Positions 27,581 to 36,319 of a DNA stretch of 64,000 nucleotides are shown piece after piece. Source of the DNA: Sodalis sp. dw_96 (lineage in GTDB: Bacteria > Pseudomonadota > Gammaproteobacteria > Enterobacterales > Enterobacteriaceae); NCBI RefSeq assembly GCF_018449575.1, contig NZ_JAAVUT010000010.1, forward strand, positions 1 to 64,000, read 5' to 3'. The notes beneath the pieces were generated by a model. The model worked only from the letters and a program-made list of their open reading frames with translations, ran no database searches and was not told where the DNA came from. Positions within the stretch are counted from its first letter, which is position 1. Every line of letters starts with the position of its first letter. A program made the position numbers and the translations under genes.

Positions 27581-28228
27581 TTAAATTTTCAGCGCCAGTT
27601 GTCTGAATACAGTGCGCTTTAGCTCACGGCGGAACGCTTCATCCTGAGCTGCAGTCGGCGAAAAACGAACGATGAAAGGGCGGGTTGCTACTGTCATCGC
27701 GATCGAGCCAGTGAACACAAAGAAAAACAGCTCAGGATCGGTGTCACCGATGTCCCCGGCATCACGCGCTTTTTTGATCAATGGCAAAAGAAGATCATGG
27801 GGCGGTTTTATCAGCCGCTCGTAGACATATTCAGATCGCTCATCTTGCTGTGCGATTTCCTTCACCATAAATTTGGCCATAAGCGGGGTGTCACAAACCA
27901 GATCGATAAGTTGCTCCATCACATGACGAAAATACTCACCCTCCGATAGGGCACCATTATTTTCATGATCCATGGCAAGTATTATTGCAACAACTTGATC
28001 AGCTATTTGGTCAATGACCGCTTTCCACAAACCGAGCTTCGACCCGAAAAAATGAGAAAGTAGCGCGACATCGACATCGGCCACTGACGCAATCTGGCGT
28101 AAGCTCGAGCCTTCGAAACCATAGCTGGAAAAAATATTAAGTGCGGTCTCCAAGATCAGCGCGGATCTGGGCGTTTGCGATTTGCGCGGTCTGCCCCTTT
28201 GTCTACGAGGGTTGTCGACTGCCATCAT
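27581..28228 (-). CDS. TetR-family transcriptional regulator
   Basis: 215 residues. After a basic RRQRGRPRKS stretch the DNA-binding domain reads ILETALNIFSSYGFEGSSLRQ then VDVALLSHFFGSKLGLWKAV. The Tyr of the classical YYHF is replaced by SHFF. The C-terminal domain is a ligand-binding helical bundle of unknown specificity. The Rob-like gene begins 13 bp after its stop, so the two regulators form an operon. Confidence 0.9.
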   Translation of the reverse strand: MMAVDNPRRQRGRPRKSQTPRSALILETALNIFSSYGFEGSSLRQIASVADVDVALLSHFFGSKLGLWKAVIDQIADQVVAIILAMDHENNGALSEGEYFRHVMEQLIDLVCDTPLMAKFMVKEIAQQDERSEYVYERLIKPPHDLLLPLIKKARDAGDIGDTDPELFFFVFTGSIAMTVATRPFIVRFSPTAAQDEAFRRELKRTVFRQLALKI

Positions 28229-28602
28229 TATCTCTATTCCTGGTGTTTTTTCAGTTCGACCGAGTCCGTTGACTTTACCACTTGTTAATCTTATTATTCA
28301 ACGAGTGTTGAATAATATTTGGATTGATGCAAAATTGTCATGGTGACTATGACACCTTGCCGCGTATCAAGCCTGACCCTCGTTAATATTAGGATGACCC
28401 GGTGGGTTTGTCTTGAAATCCAGTCTCAATGGGGTCACCGCGATGGTACGTGTTTGTGCGCGACGTTCAAAGATGCGACAGCGCGGCATCGCATGATAGC
28501 TGTCGTTGAATGATCCGCTGAAGCAGATACACTGCAAAGAATATACTGAACGCCGTATCTATTGATATGCGGTGCCGATGAAAATGCAAGAGGAGTGATG
28601 CA
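28229..28602. other. Upstream region of the TetR gene and of the pqiA remnant
   Basis: About 375 bp. The dyad-like ACTTGTTAAT/ATTCAACGAGTGTTGAAT cluster at 28280-28312 includes a clear inverted repeat ATTCAAC-N7-GTTGAAT, a possible TetR operator. No gene recognised. Confidence 0.4.
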
Positions 28603-28884
28603 GTGTGCTCTCATCAGCATGAAAACCACATATTATGTCCCTAGTGTGATTTGCTGGTGGCGCTACCCATGCTACGTGACGGCACTAAAGCGGTTTGCCC
28701 TCGTTGTAAAACCACACTGAGGACTCGCTGGCCCGAGCCTCATCGACGTCCCACTGCCTATGCATTCTTTGCCCTGTTGATGTGATTGCTTGCTAACCTT
28801 TTTCCTTTTGTGAATATGCGCGTAGCGGGCATTACCAGTGAAATTAGCCTGGTTGAAATTCCCCGTGTGTTGGTGGCTAAATCT
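28603..28884 (+). pseudogene. pqiA: pqiA remnant (N-terminal 90 codons, two nonsense codons)
   Basis: GTG 28603 follows AGGAG and starts MCSHQHENHILCP, then TAG in place of a Gln codon, then CDLLVALPMLRDGTKAVCPRC. This gives the two CxxC zinc-ribbon pairs of PqiA. RPTAYAFFALLM is followed by a TGA, then LLANLFPFVNMRVAGITSEI, the first membrane helix. Homology stops at about 28884, where a fixC fragment begins. PqiA is an inner-membrane partner of the PqiB lipid-transport (MCE) protein; here it is inactive. Confidence 0.88.
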
Positions 28885-28887
28885 CAG

Positions 28888-29196
28888 AGGTGGCGAACTA
28901 CTCGAATACGGCTGCCATATGGTGGCCGAGGGGGGGCGGCGATGGTTCATGACCTCACCCGGCCGGGACTGGTGGTGGTGGGAGACGCGGCCGGATTGAC
29001 GCTGAATACCGGCCTGACGGTGCGGGGCATGGATCTGGTTGCCGGGTCGGGCATCGCAGCCGCGAAGGCCATTGACACCGCGTTGCAGAAGAGCGATTTC
29101 TCTCAGGCCTCTTTGGACGCGTACAGCGCCGAACTCAACCGGACTTTTGTCGGCCAGGACATGCATACCTATGCCATGGCTCTAACGGTCAGCTAA
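28888..29196 (+). pseudogene. fixC-type ETF-quinone oxidoreductase remnant (C-terminal part)
   Basis: Frame +1 near 28896 reads GGELLEYGCHMVAEGG; a frameshift in the G-rich run near 28935 moves the homology to AAMVHDLTRPGLVVVGDAAG and LTVRGMDLVAGSGIAAAKAI. GDAAG is the FAD-binding site near the C-terminus of FixC-like flavoproteins. The N-terminal three quarters and the last residues are missing. It abuts the pqiA fragment, so a deletion fused two unrelated loci. Confidence 0.82.
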
Positions 29197-29320
29197 TACG
29201 CTGCGTCAGCGGGTTTAGGAAGTGCCGCTGGATATATATTAATCCATCAGGTGTAATTCAGGTCAGTGAAATACCAGGCCGCAGTATTAACATCAATATA
29301 AAATAAGGTATAGATATATA

Positions 29321-29917
29321 TGAATACTACACCATTAAATATAAAAGTTTTTATCAGCAGCGATCAGCAAGCGGGCTTTGGTGTCAGCTAAACGATTATT
29401 TATGGTGCAAAAGAGGCGCTGTTGGTGGATTCACAATTTACGTTATTGAATGCTCACCGCCTGACTGGAAATTTTGGGATTGTTGCGCGGCGATTGCCGC
29501 AATATCGCGCCGATATGGATCCCTTCAATAAAAACCCTGATTGCATCGGATTTGGTCTTTTCCGATGCGCACGTCTGAGTGGCTGATGCCCGGGATATGA
29601 ATATGTTCAATGATTGGTTTGAAACGCTGGACTATCTCGACACACTGGGCGCGGAGGTGGTTGTTCCCGGCCATGGACCACAGAATGATAAATTGCATCC
29701 TTCAACCATTGGTTTTACCCGGCAGTATATTCAAACCTTTCTGAGGACCTACGCCTTGACAAAAGACGCCGGTGAATTGATACGGGAAATGGACCGGATC
29801 TATCTTAATTTACCGGTCAGGATCTGCCTGGAGTACAGTGCTAAAATCCTTAAAGACAACATGGTATGGGAAGGCGATTGGCCCCTTTCATTACGCCATA
29901 CCCCGGCTACTTTATGA
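29321..29917 (+). pseudogene. Metallo-beta-lactamase-fold hydrolase remnant
   Basis: ATG 29321 begins MNTTPLNIKVFISSD; the frame meets TAA at 29389 and later reads AKEALLVDSQFTLLNAHRL, the first strand region of MBL proteins. The HxHxDH metal motif is missing by deletion. A later frame resumes with IASDLVFSDAHV, TGA, then VADARDMNMFNDWFETLDYL and EVVVPGHGP, the C-terminal metal His loop. At least two stops and a deletion of about 70 codons disable it. Confidence 0.8.
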
Positions 29918-30259
29918 ATAATAATTTCGGTGACATCAGATTCAGGTGACGCGCCTTAGGTTTCAGTTTCGGCTGCCTGGATAAGCAATGAAAAGAACCC
30001 AGCGGGAGTGCTACGAGGTCTGAAACCCATAATCTCTACAGCCGGGCAGCCACTAAAACCAGGCGGTGAAGAGGAAACCGCACCGTTGCCGGTTGGTTTG
30101 CCAACCAGCCGCGGAATATCTTTGCTGGGCTATAGCAATTGGACTTGTCCAGCCCGGCATCTGCACGAATATTTTTTACCTGTTGACCTTCCTCACAATG
30201 GGGATCAATACTGCCGTCGGCATTATTAAGATATTCTGTTTTAGCAATCACCCAACCTC
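29918..30259. other. Intergenic region, nothing recognised
   Basis: About 340 bp between the metallo-beta-lactamase-fold remnant and the YgdI-type lipoprotein gene. Short open frames exist on both strands, but none shows a ribosome site or family resemblance. Confidence 0.4.
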
Positions 30260-30282
30260 AATAAACAGTGAGGCTGTTTATT
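30260..30282. terminator. Hairpin overlapping the end of the YgdI-type gene
   Basis: AATAAACAG-N5-CTGTTTATT is a perfect 9-bp dyad that includes the lipoprotein stop codon. On the plus strand it is followed by a T-rich tract (TCTATTTTTA), so it could end rightward transcripts; on the minus strand no T-run follows. Confidence 0.5.
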
Positions 30283-30499
30283 CTATTTTTACCATTTCTT
30301 TTACCTCTTTTGTGCTAATTTGCTGCTCAGTGCCGCCAGCGTTGGTATAGCTAATCATTCCGGTTTCATTATCAACCTTCGGCTTGCCATCACTGACAAT
30401 AATTCGTCCGTCGTTGGTACTCATTGCATAATTACTGGAGCAGCCAACGAGGAATGCTGAAAACATTACGACGGATAAAACACAAAGAACAGTCTTCAT
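30278..30499 (-). CDS. YgdI/YgdR-family small lipoprotein
   Basis: 73 residues. Signal peptide MKTVLCVLSVVMFSAFLVGC ends in the lipobox LVGC, giving a lipidated Cys at 20. The mature part NYAMSTNDGRIIVSDGKPKV and TGMISYTNAGG is the DUF903 SH3-like fold of YgdI/YgdR/YqhH. These are small envelope lipoproteins of unknown function. AAAAGGAG stands 6 bases before the ATG. Confidence 0.92.
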   Translation of the reverse strand: MKTVLCVLSVVMFSAFLVGCSSNYAMSTNDGRIIVSDGKPKVDNETGMISYTNAGGTEQQISTKEVKEMVKIE

Positions 30500-30777
30500 A
30501 CCAAACTCCTTTTATTAAGTTGTTTAAAGCCTAGTATAAATAAACGGGGATGTGATTATTTAAGGGTGATTATTGGCACAAAGGGCACTAATAGTATAAC
30601 TATCAGTTAAAATGATTGAATCTGCGCGGACCCCGTCGAAAAATAGGTTTTGCCTGTTTCCGGGTCACTGAATAAAATAGCCGAATACAGAAAGCAGTGT
30701 GTTAAAACAGACCCCCCCTCGCTGCCATAATTGCGCGACGGCGATGTTTAAGCCAGGCGTGAAGGGGTTTTCTGGAC

Positions 30778-32238
30778 TCAATCAGTACCGCTTCCCAGCT
30801 GCGCGTTCAAAAACGCCATGACGTCGTTACCATAAGGCGCACGCATCGGCAGATTGGAATGTCCGGCCTGGCTTTGGACGAATATCGGGCGGGCGTGGCT
30901 AAATCGTTTGAAACCTTCTATTCCGTGATAGGCGCCGGTTCCCGACGCGCCCACGCCGCCAAACGGCAGATCGTGGATCAGGACATGGGACATAACATCG
31001 TTTATCACCAACGCCCCGGAAAGCGTGTGTTCGCACAGTTGTCCGATTTCAGCCGGGTCGTGGCCAAAATAATAGGCGGCAAGCGGGTGGGGCAGCCCAT
31101 TGATGGTGTCAATGCATTCGCTTAAGTCGGCGTAGCCCTGCACCGGCAGAACCGGACCAAAGATCTCCTCCTGCATCGCCCGAGCCGCCGCCGGAACGTT
31201 CACTAACAGCGTTGGGGCCATTTTATGCTGTGCTTCGCCGTCCAGGTCTTCATTTGCCGGGTTAAGCACGGATACCTCGGCGCCAAGCTGGGCCGCTTCA
31301 TGGATGAGACCCTTAAGCCGGTTGAATTCATCAGGATTAATGATCGCAGTATAATCCGGATTATCTTTGAGCGCAGGGTACGATGAAGCAACAAATTCAC
31401 GGGCGAGCGTGACGAACTCCGCTATTTTACGCCCCGGCAGCATGACGTAATCGGGTGAAATACAGATCTGCCCGGCGTTAAAGGTTTTCACGGTCATAAT
31501 GCGTTCGACCGCCTGACGTAAATCAGCGCTTTCCGAGATAATGACCGGGGATTTGCCTCCAAGCTCCAGCGTAACCGGCGTCAGATTTTCCGCCGCGGCG
31601 CGCATGATCTGTCTGCCCGTGGCCGTACTGCCGGTAAACACCAAATGGTCAAAAGGCTGAGAGGAAAAAAATGCCCCGGCCCCACTGCCCTGAACCGTAG
31701 AGATCTCTTCGGCGGCAAAGGACTCCGCGATAAGCTGGCAAAGCAGCGCGGAGCCGCGGGAGGTCATGCTTGAGGGTTTGAGTACCGCGATATTGCCCGC
31801 GGCAATGACACCGGCCAGGGGGCCGAAGGTCAGGACTAACGGAAAATTCCACGGGCTGATGATGCCGATGACGCCCAGCGGGCGGTAGTCAATAGACGCG
31901 TGGGTATCCGGGAAAGGAGATGTGCGCACCTCACTTTTCATCCAGGCGGATAAATGGTCGTGGGCGTGTTGCAGAGCAGCCACCGACCCCAGGATATCGG
32001 AAATCAGGGTATTTACCGGACTGCGGAAACCAAAATCTTGGCTATAGGCGGCGACTAAAGCGTCCCTGTTCTCTTTGAGCAAGCGGATCGCCCGCGTCAG
32101 GCGATCCCGACGCTCCGGCGCGGCGGGTATTGAACCGCGATGACAGCGTTTGAGCGAAGCCAGTAGCCGGGTAAAGTCTTCATGCGTTGCCGGTTGATTA
32201 TTAACGATCAGCTCAGCGGGTAAGGTTTTATTGGTCAT
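30778..32238 (-). CDS. Coniferyl-aldehyde dehydrogenase-type aldehyde dehydrogenase
   Basis: 486 residues from ATG 32238 (AAGAGGTG ribosome site; a GTG three codons earlier is in frame). PWNFPLVLTFGPL is the cofactor-site region, VFTGSTATGRQIM the NAD loop, LELGGKSPVI holds the catalytic Glu and FNAGQICISPDYV the catalytic Cys. The C-terminus LPFGGVGASGTGAYHG is typical of the coniferyl-aldehyde (CalB-like) subfamily. It probably oxidises an aromatic or aliphatic aldehyde made by the alcohol dehydrogenase encoded 53 bp upstream. A frame-shifted remnant of a close paralogue lies at 58631-58815. Confidence 0.9.
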   Translation of the reverse strand: MTNKTLPAELIVNNQPATHEDFTRLLASLKRCHRGSIPAAPERRDRLTRAIRLLKENRDALVAAYSQDFGFRSPVNTLISDILGSVAALQHAHDHLSAWMKSEVRTSPFPDTHASIDYRPLGVIGIISPWNFPLVLTFGPLAGVIAAGNIAVLKPSSMTSRGSALLCQLIAESFAAEEISTVQGSGAGAFFSSQPFDHLVFTGSTATGRQIMRAAAENLTPVTLELGGKSPVIISESADLRQAVERIMTVKTFNAGQICISPDYVMLPGRKIAEFVTLAREFVASSYPALKDNPDYTAIINPDEFNRLKGLIHEAAQLGAEVSVLNPANEDLDGEAQHKMAPTLLVNVPAAARAMQEEIFGPVLPVQGYADLSECIDTINGLPHPLAAYYFGHDPAEIGQLCEHTLSGALVINDVMSHVLIHDLPFGGVGASGTGAYHGIEGFKRFSHARPIFVQSQAGHSNLPMRAPYGNDVMAFLNAQLGSGTD

Positions 32239-32291
32239 GATGATCACCTCTTATTATCATTAAGTTACAAAGTGTAGGGTGGATGGTGCAA

Positions 32292-33311
32292 TTAGCCCAT
32301 GGTGATAACAATGCGGAAACGGGCTTCATTACGCATCATTTTTGCGTACCCCTCGGCGGCGCGTTCTAGCGGCATCGTCTCTGTTTTTGGACGAATATTT
32401 TGCAGCAGGCTGAAATTGAGCATGTCCTCGGATTCGCCCGGCGTCCCGGTAATGAATCCCTGTATCGAATGTTCACCGGCCAGGAGGTCGCCGACATTGA
32501 TACTCATGGGTTCGCCGCCGGCACCCACGATCACCAGGCATCCCCGGCTATTAAGGCCGCGCAGCAGTTGCCCGAAGGTCGCGGGGCTTGAGGCGGTCGC
32601 GACAATCACGTCCGCCCCGCCTAATGCCATGAGCGCGGCCGCCGGATCTTCGGCCCGGCTGTCAATGTAATGATGCGCGCCAAGTTCAACGGCGAGTTGT
32701 TGCTTGTCGGCTCCGCGCGCAATGGCGACGGTGCGCAGGCCCATGCGGCGCGCATATTGAATACCCAGATGGCCCAGACCGCCGACCCCCTGGATGGCCG
32801 CAAGTTGACCGGCTTTCACCCCCGATTTACGCAGTGCATTGAAGGTGGTGATTCCGGCACACAGCAGGGGCGCCGCATTAATGGAGTCCAGGTCGTCGGG
32901 AATGGCGATAAGACCATGCTGACTGGCGGTCATGGCTTCGGCGTAGCCCCCGTCGCGGTGCACCCCGGTGACCGTTTGCTGAGTACAATTAATGAAATCA
33001 CCGCGACGGCATGACTCACATTGACCACAACGCCCGCCGAGGTAGCCTACGCCGACCCTCTGGCCCACATGCCAGCGGGGATCAACGCCTTCGCCGCGTT
33101 GCGTGATGCGGCCAATAACCTCATGGCCCGGAACGCGGGGATAGGTTAGGCCCTCAAAGCCATAGTCCACCGTAAACGCATCGGTATGGCAGATCCCGCA
33201 GGCCTCTACAGCGAGTAATACGTCGCCGGCTGCGGGGGACGGAAGAGGGCGTTCGACCAATTCAAGCGCACCGTTGCCGGTGGCCTGTAGTGCACGATAT
33301 CTATCAGTCAT
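32292..33311 (-). CDS. Zinc-dependent alcohol dehydrogenase (AdhP-like)
   Basis: 339 residues. Catalytic zinc ligands are seen in GICHTDAFTV (Cys, His) and VPGHEVIGRI (His-Glu), and the structural zinc site is CGQCESCRRGDFINC. The NAD-binding turn is GVGGLGHLGIQYAR. Followed by the aldehyde dehydrogenase gene after 53 bp, it would give a two-step alcohol-to-acid oxidation. Upstream is the broken esterase and the divergent LysR regulator, so the three genes probably formed one operon for ester or aryl-alcohol use. Confidence 0.92.
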   Translation of the reverse strand: MTDRYRALQATGNGALELVERPLPSPAAGDVLLAVEACGICHTDAFTVDYGFEGLTYPRVPGHEVIGRITQRGEGVDPRWHVGQRVGVGYLGGRCGQCESCRRGDFINCTQQTVTGVHRDGGYAEAMTASQHGLIAIPDDLDSINAAPLLCAGITTFNALRKSGVKAGQLAAIQGVGGLGHLGIQYARRMGLRTVAIARGADKQQLAVELGAHHYIDSRAEDPAAALMALGGADVIVATASSPATFGQLLRGLNSRGCLVIVGAGGEPMSINVGDLLAGEHSIQGFITGTPGESEDMLNFSLLQNIRPKTETMPLERAAEGYAKMMRNEARFRIVITMG

Positions 33312-33468
33312 GGTGGATAATCCTTCTGTTTTAATGACGCTGTTTCTGGAAAATATCCAGGGCCAGTGTTGAACCGCGTCGCACTGCCAGTGCCGGCGAG
33401 GCTTATGTCACCGGATCGTCCACGGCGCCAGTGGCCCTGCTAAACCGGCGCCGTGAACGACGCTCACG

Positions 33469-34087
33469 TCATCGACGCTCGCCGAGTAACCGCTGACATA
33501 GCATCAGATCGATTGTTTCCATCGCGTCTGTGGTAGCCGCCAGCACGCCGCCCAATTCGATAAACCCATGGATCATCCCCGGAAAGTTACGGCGTACCAC
33601 TTCCACATTATTTTGCTCCAGCCGGTCGGCATACATTGCGCCTTCGTCCCGCAATATCGGAATGCTCGACGACCCATATCAATGCGGCGATGGCATCGAC
33701 CGCCGCCGCAGGGGCTGGATATTCAGGCGCCAGACGGTAACCCACCGATACGACCTGGCAACCGCTGTAGCCCGCGATATGGCGGCAGACTTTGTCATGG
33801 GAATCCAGGTCGCCTATCACCCAACCACCGCCATGAAAATAAAGCAGGGTAGGGGCTTGGGCGACGTCCAGGCCAATGGGTCGATAGCGGCGCAAAGGGA
33901 TATCCCCCGCCGGCCCCTGGGCGGTCAGCATATCAACCGAGGCCATCTCCAGACTCGGTCCGCCAAACTGGACGCTGAGCTGGCAATAGGCGGCGCGCGC
34001 ATCTTCTATCGATAAAGTATTCAGCGCCGGCGCGCCGCCGGTATGGAGTTGTTCCAGCCATTGCTGAACTTGTGGGGCAGGTTGCAT
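33469..34087 (-). pseudogene. Alpha/beta-hydrolase (HSL-family esterase) with deleted centre
   Basis: From ATG 34087 the N-terminal cap and LLYFHGGGWVIGDLDSHDK (oxyanion HGGGW motif) are intact through YRLAPEYPAPAAAVDAI and WVVEHSDI. The sequence then jumps, with a frame change at about 33655, to DEGAMYADRL and FPGMIHGFIEL, which carries the catalytic Asp and His. The GDSAGG nucleophile block of about 100 residues is missing. The enzyme is therefore inactive. It begins 98 bp from the divergent LysR gene. Confidence 0.87.
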
Positions 34088-34185
34088 GATTTACTCCCGC
34101 TAACGAAAAAAAAGGAGATAATGAAGCCCTCATTTTTGCGAATGGACCACCGCCTTTTTCGCGGTGTATTTAAGGGGGGCAGTCG

Positions 34186-35064
34186 ATGACGCCAATTCCG
34201 CAAACTACCCTTGAGCAATGGTCGGTATTGCGCACCGTGGTTGAATCCGGCAGTTTTGCCCGGGCGGCGGAACAGCTCAATCGCAGCCAATCTTCGGTGA
34301 GTTATGCGATTAATCGTTTGCAGGAGCGGCTGGGAGTGGCGCTGCTGCAGATCGACGGGCGCAAAGCACAGTTGACCGAAGCAGGCCGGACCCTGCTGGC
34401 CGAGGCGACGCCGTTGATTGAAGACATGATCCTGCTGGAAGCTCGGGGCCGTGCATTGTCGGCTGGCCATGAAGCGCAGGTCCGTTTGCTTATCGACAGC
34501 ATTTTCCCCCGCCAGCGCTTGTTCAAGGTATTGACCCTCTTTCAACAACAGTACCCGACGGTGGAGATAGAGCTCCGGGAACTGGTCCGCCAGCCGGCGC
34601 CGGATCCAGCAACGGTGCCCTATGACTTGGCCGTCAGCATCTGGGATATAACCAGCCAGCATGCCATCAGAATGTTCGATATTGAACTGGTCGCCGTCGC
34701 CCATCCCAGCCATGCGCTGCATCAGCGGGGTATAAGCCTGACTCAACCCACGCTGTCGCGTTATCCGGTCGTTTCCATTCAACGTTATGATGGCAACCCG
34801 GTGGTGCCGTATACTCAGCCTTTGACCAGTCGGCAATGGCGGGTGAGTACGGTGGAAGCGGCCATTGGGGCGGTCAGCAGCGGTCTGTGTTACGGCTGGT
34901 TGCCCCGCCATTTGATTAAAGCCGACCTGACGGCGGGACGCCTGGTGCCGTTGCCTCTGGGGAGCGAGGGCTCGCGCCAGATCCCGCTTTACCTGAGTTA
35001 TGCCAGCCGGGATCGTGCGGGTATCGCCACTCGGGCCATGGCCGACTTGCTGCTGGCCGATTGA
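34186..35064 (+). CDS. LysR-family transcriptional regulator
   Basis: 292 residues. The helix-turn-helix is GSFARAAEQLNRSQSSVSYA followed by INRLQERLG. The effector domain follows with LLIDSIFPRQRLFKVL and ends with SYASRDRAGIATRAMADLLL. It is divergent from the esterase/alcohol dehydrogenase/aldehyde dehydrogenase genes and probably regulated them. GGGGGGCAG precedes the ATG at a short distance. Confidence 0.92.
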   Translation: MTPIPQTTLEQWSVLRTVVESGSFARAAEQLNRSQSSVSYAINRLQERLGVALLQIDGRKAQLTEAGRTLLAEATPLIEDMILLEARGRALSAGHEAQVRLLIDSIFPRQRLFKVLTLFQQQYPTVEIELRELVRQPAPDPATVPYDLAVSIWDITSQHAIRMFDIELVAVAHPSHALHQRGISLTQPTLSRYPVVSIQRYDGNPVVPYTQPLTSRQWRVSTVEAAIGAVSSGLCYGWLPRHLIKADLTAGRLVPLPLGSEGSRQIPLYLSYASRDRAGIATRAMADLLLAD

Positions 35065-35074
35065 ACGTGAAAAA

Positions 35075-35236
35075 TCAACTGCGCCGGTTAACATAATCCG
35101 CCGGCAGTTTATCGGGCGCGCAATCGGCCTTCAGATACATCTCGGACTGCCGGCCAATATCATAAGTGTAGATAAAGTGTTTGCCGATAAAGTGGCTCAG
35201 CGTTTCAGGTTTAGTGGGTTCGAATAAATCTGTCAT
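35075..35236 (-). pseudogene. Possible phenolic-acid-decarboxylase-like N-terminal remnant
   Basis: From ATG 35236 the frame reads MTDLFEPTKPETLSHFIGKH and FIYTYDIGRQSEMYLKA, then stops at 35075. GKHFIYTYDxG..xEMYxK resembles the start of the phenolic acid decarboxylase (PadC) lipocalin fold, where YTYDNGWxYE is conserved. Only about 45 of 160 residues remain. A phenylpropanoid link with the coniferyl-aldehyde-type dehydrogenase would be coherent but is inference. Confidence 0.4.
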
Positions 35237-35530
35237 TTTAAAAACCCGGTCAATTCCAGAAATTAAGAATGATGAATATGTTATTCCTCCAATAATGGGA
35301 TTAAAAACGGGAATTTTAGGTGTTAAAATATCTGAAAAATAGATTGATTTGGGAGATATCATTTCGGAGAGGAAATGGCGAAAATCAATAAAGTCTTTTC
35401 TTCATTCATTGGCTGGAAGGTGCCAATGCTTAGGATTGCTTTATAGCCTATCTGATCGTGAAAATGGCCTCTATCTGTTTTGCTAAATGTCCGTACCCGC
35501 GTTGGCGCGGGTGTAGTAGGAGGAATACCG

Positions 35531-35738
35531 ATGTCCTATCAGGTTGAATGCGTATTGCCGGTCCGCACGGCTGGGGGAGTGCCCGCTGTGGTCGGTGCGG
35601 GAACAGGCGCTCTATTTTATCGATATCCTGGCGCCGGCGATTCATCGTTATGAACCTGGCAGTGGAATACACCGTATCATGCCGGTGGACCAACTGATAG
35701 GCTGCATCGGCCTGCGGGCCGGTGCCGGGTTGTTCTTT
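35531..35738 (+). pseudogene. SMP-30/gluconolactonase-family N-terminal remnant
   Basis: ATG 35531 follows a strong AGGAGGAATACCG ribosome site and reads MSYQVECVLPVRT; a one-base frameshift then moves homology to ARLGECPLWSVREQALYFID and APAIHRYEPGSG and CIGLRAGAGLF. This is the first blade of an SMP-30/LRE beta-propeller, with the Glu metal ligand. After about 65 residues the frame runs directly into an ABC permease, so about 230 residues were lost in a deletion that joined the two genes. Confidence 0.82.
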
Positions 35739-36296
35739 GGCCTGGTGATGAGGCTTAGCCTAGGCATCGCCAATGGATTATTTAAATTTGCCGAAGAGAT
35801 GTTTGATTCTTCCATGCGGACTGTCCGTATCATTCCGTTTATCGCCGTCATCCCGCTGTTTGTCGTTTGGTTTGGCATCGGCAAGGAAATGAAAATTATC
35901 CTTATTGCCCTGGCCTGTTCGTTTCCGGTCTATATCAATACCTATGCGGCGGTTAATCTGGTGGATCATAAATTGATTGAGGTGGGCAAAGTTTACCGAC
36001 TGAGCGGATTGCAGATGAGCGGATTGCAGATGATTCGGCGACTGATCTTGCCGGCGGTGTTGCCGGAGTACATCATTGGGCTACGCAGCGGGCTGGGGCT
36101 GGCATGGATGTTTGTGGTGGCGGCGGAGATGATGGGGGCTAGCCGCGGACTGGGTTTTTTGATGATCGACGGGCAGATGACCGGACGCGCGTCGGTGATT
36201 CTCTCCAGCGTGATTTTGTTCGCCATCCTGGGTAAACTTTCGGATTTCCTGCTGGAAATGGCCGGGCGCAGATTGCTGAGTTACAAGGCCCGGTGA
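35739..36296 (+). pseudogene. SsuC/TauC-type ABC permease, N-terminally truncated and fused to SMP-30 remnant
   Basis: About 185 residues match the membrane core of SsuC-type permeases: SSMRTVRIIPFIAVIPLFVV, WFGIGKEMKIILIAL, the EAA-like loop region ending LPAVLPEYIIGLRSGLG and GLGFLMIDGQMTG. The first two or three helices (about 80 residues) are missing. The conserved loop contains a 15-bp in-frame tandem duplication giving LSGLQMSGLQM. The frame is open through the SMP-30 part, so a chimeric protein could be made, but transport function is doubtful. The ATPase gene overlaps its stop. Confidence 0.78.
36003..36032 (+). repeat. 15-bp tandem duplication inside the permease gene
   Basis: AGCGGATTGCAGATG occurs twice in direct succession, in frame, inserting SGLQM into the cytoplasmic loop that contacts the ATPase. 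Confidence 0.9.
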
Positions 36297-36319
36297 TGCG
36301 TTTCGGCGGGGAGAATAGC

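Noticed and set aside
34021-35094. 357-codon minus-strand frame
   Set aside because: Shadow of the LysR gene at 34186-35064.
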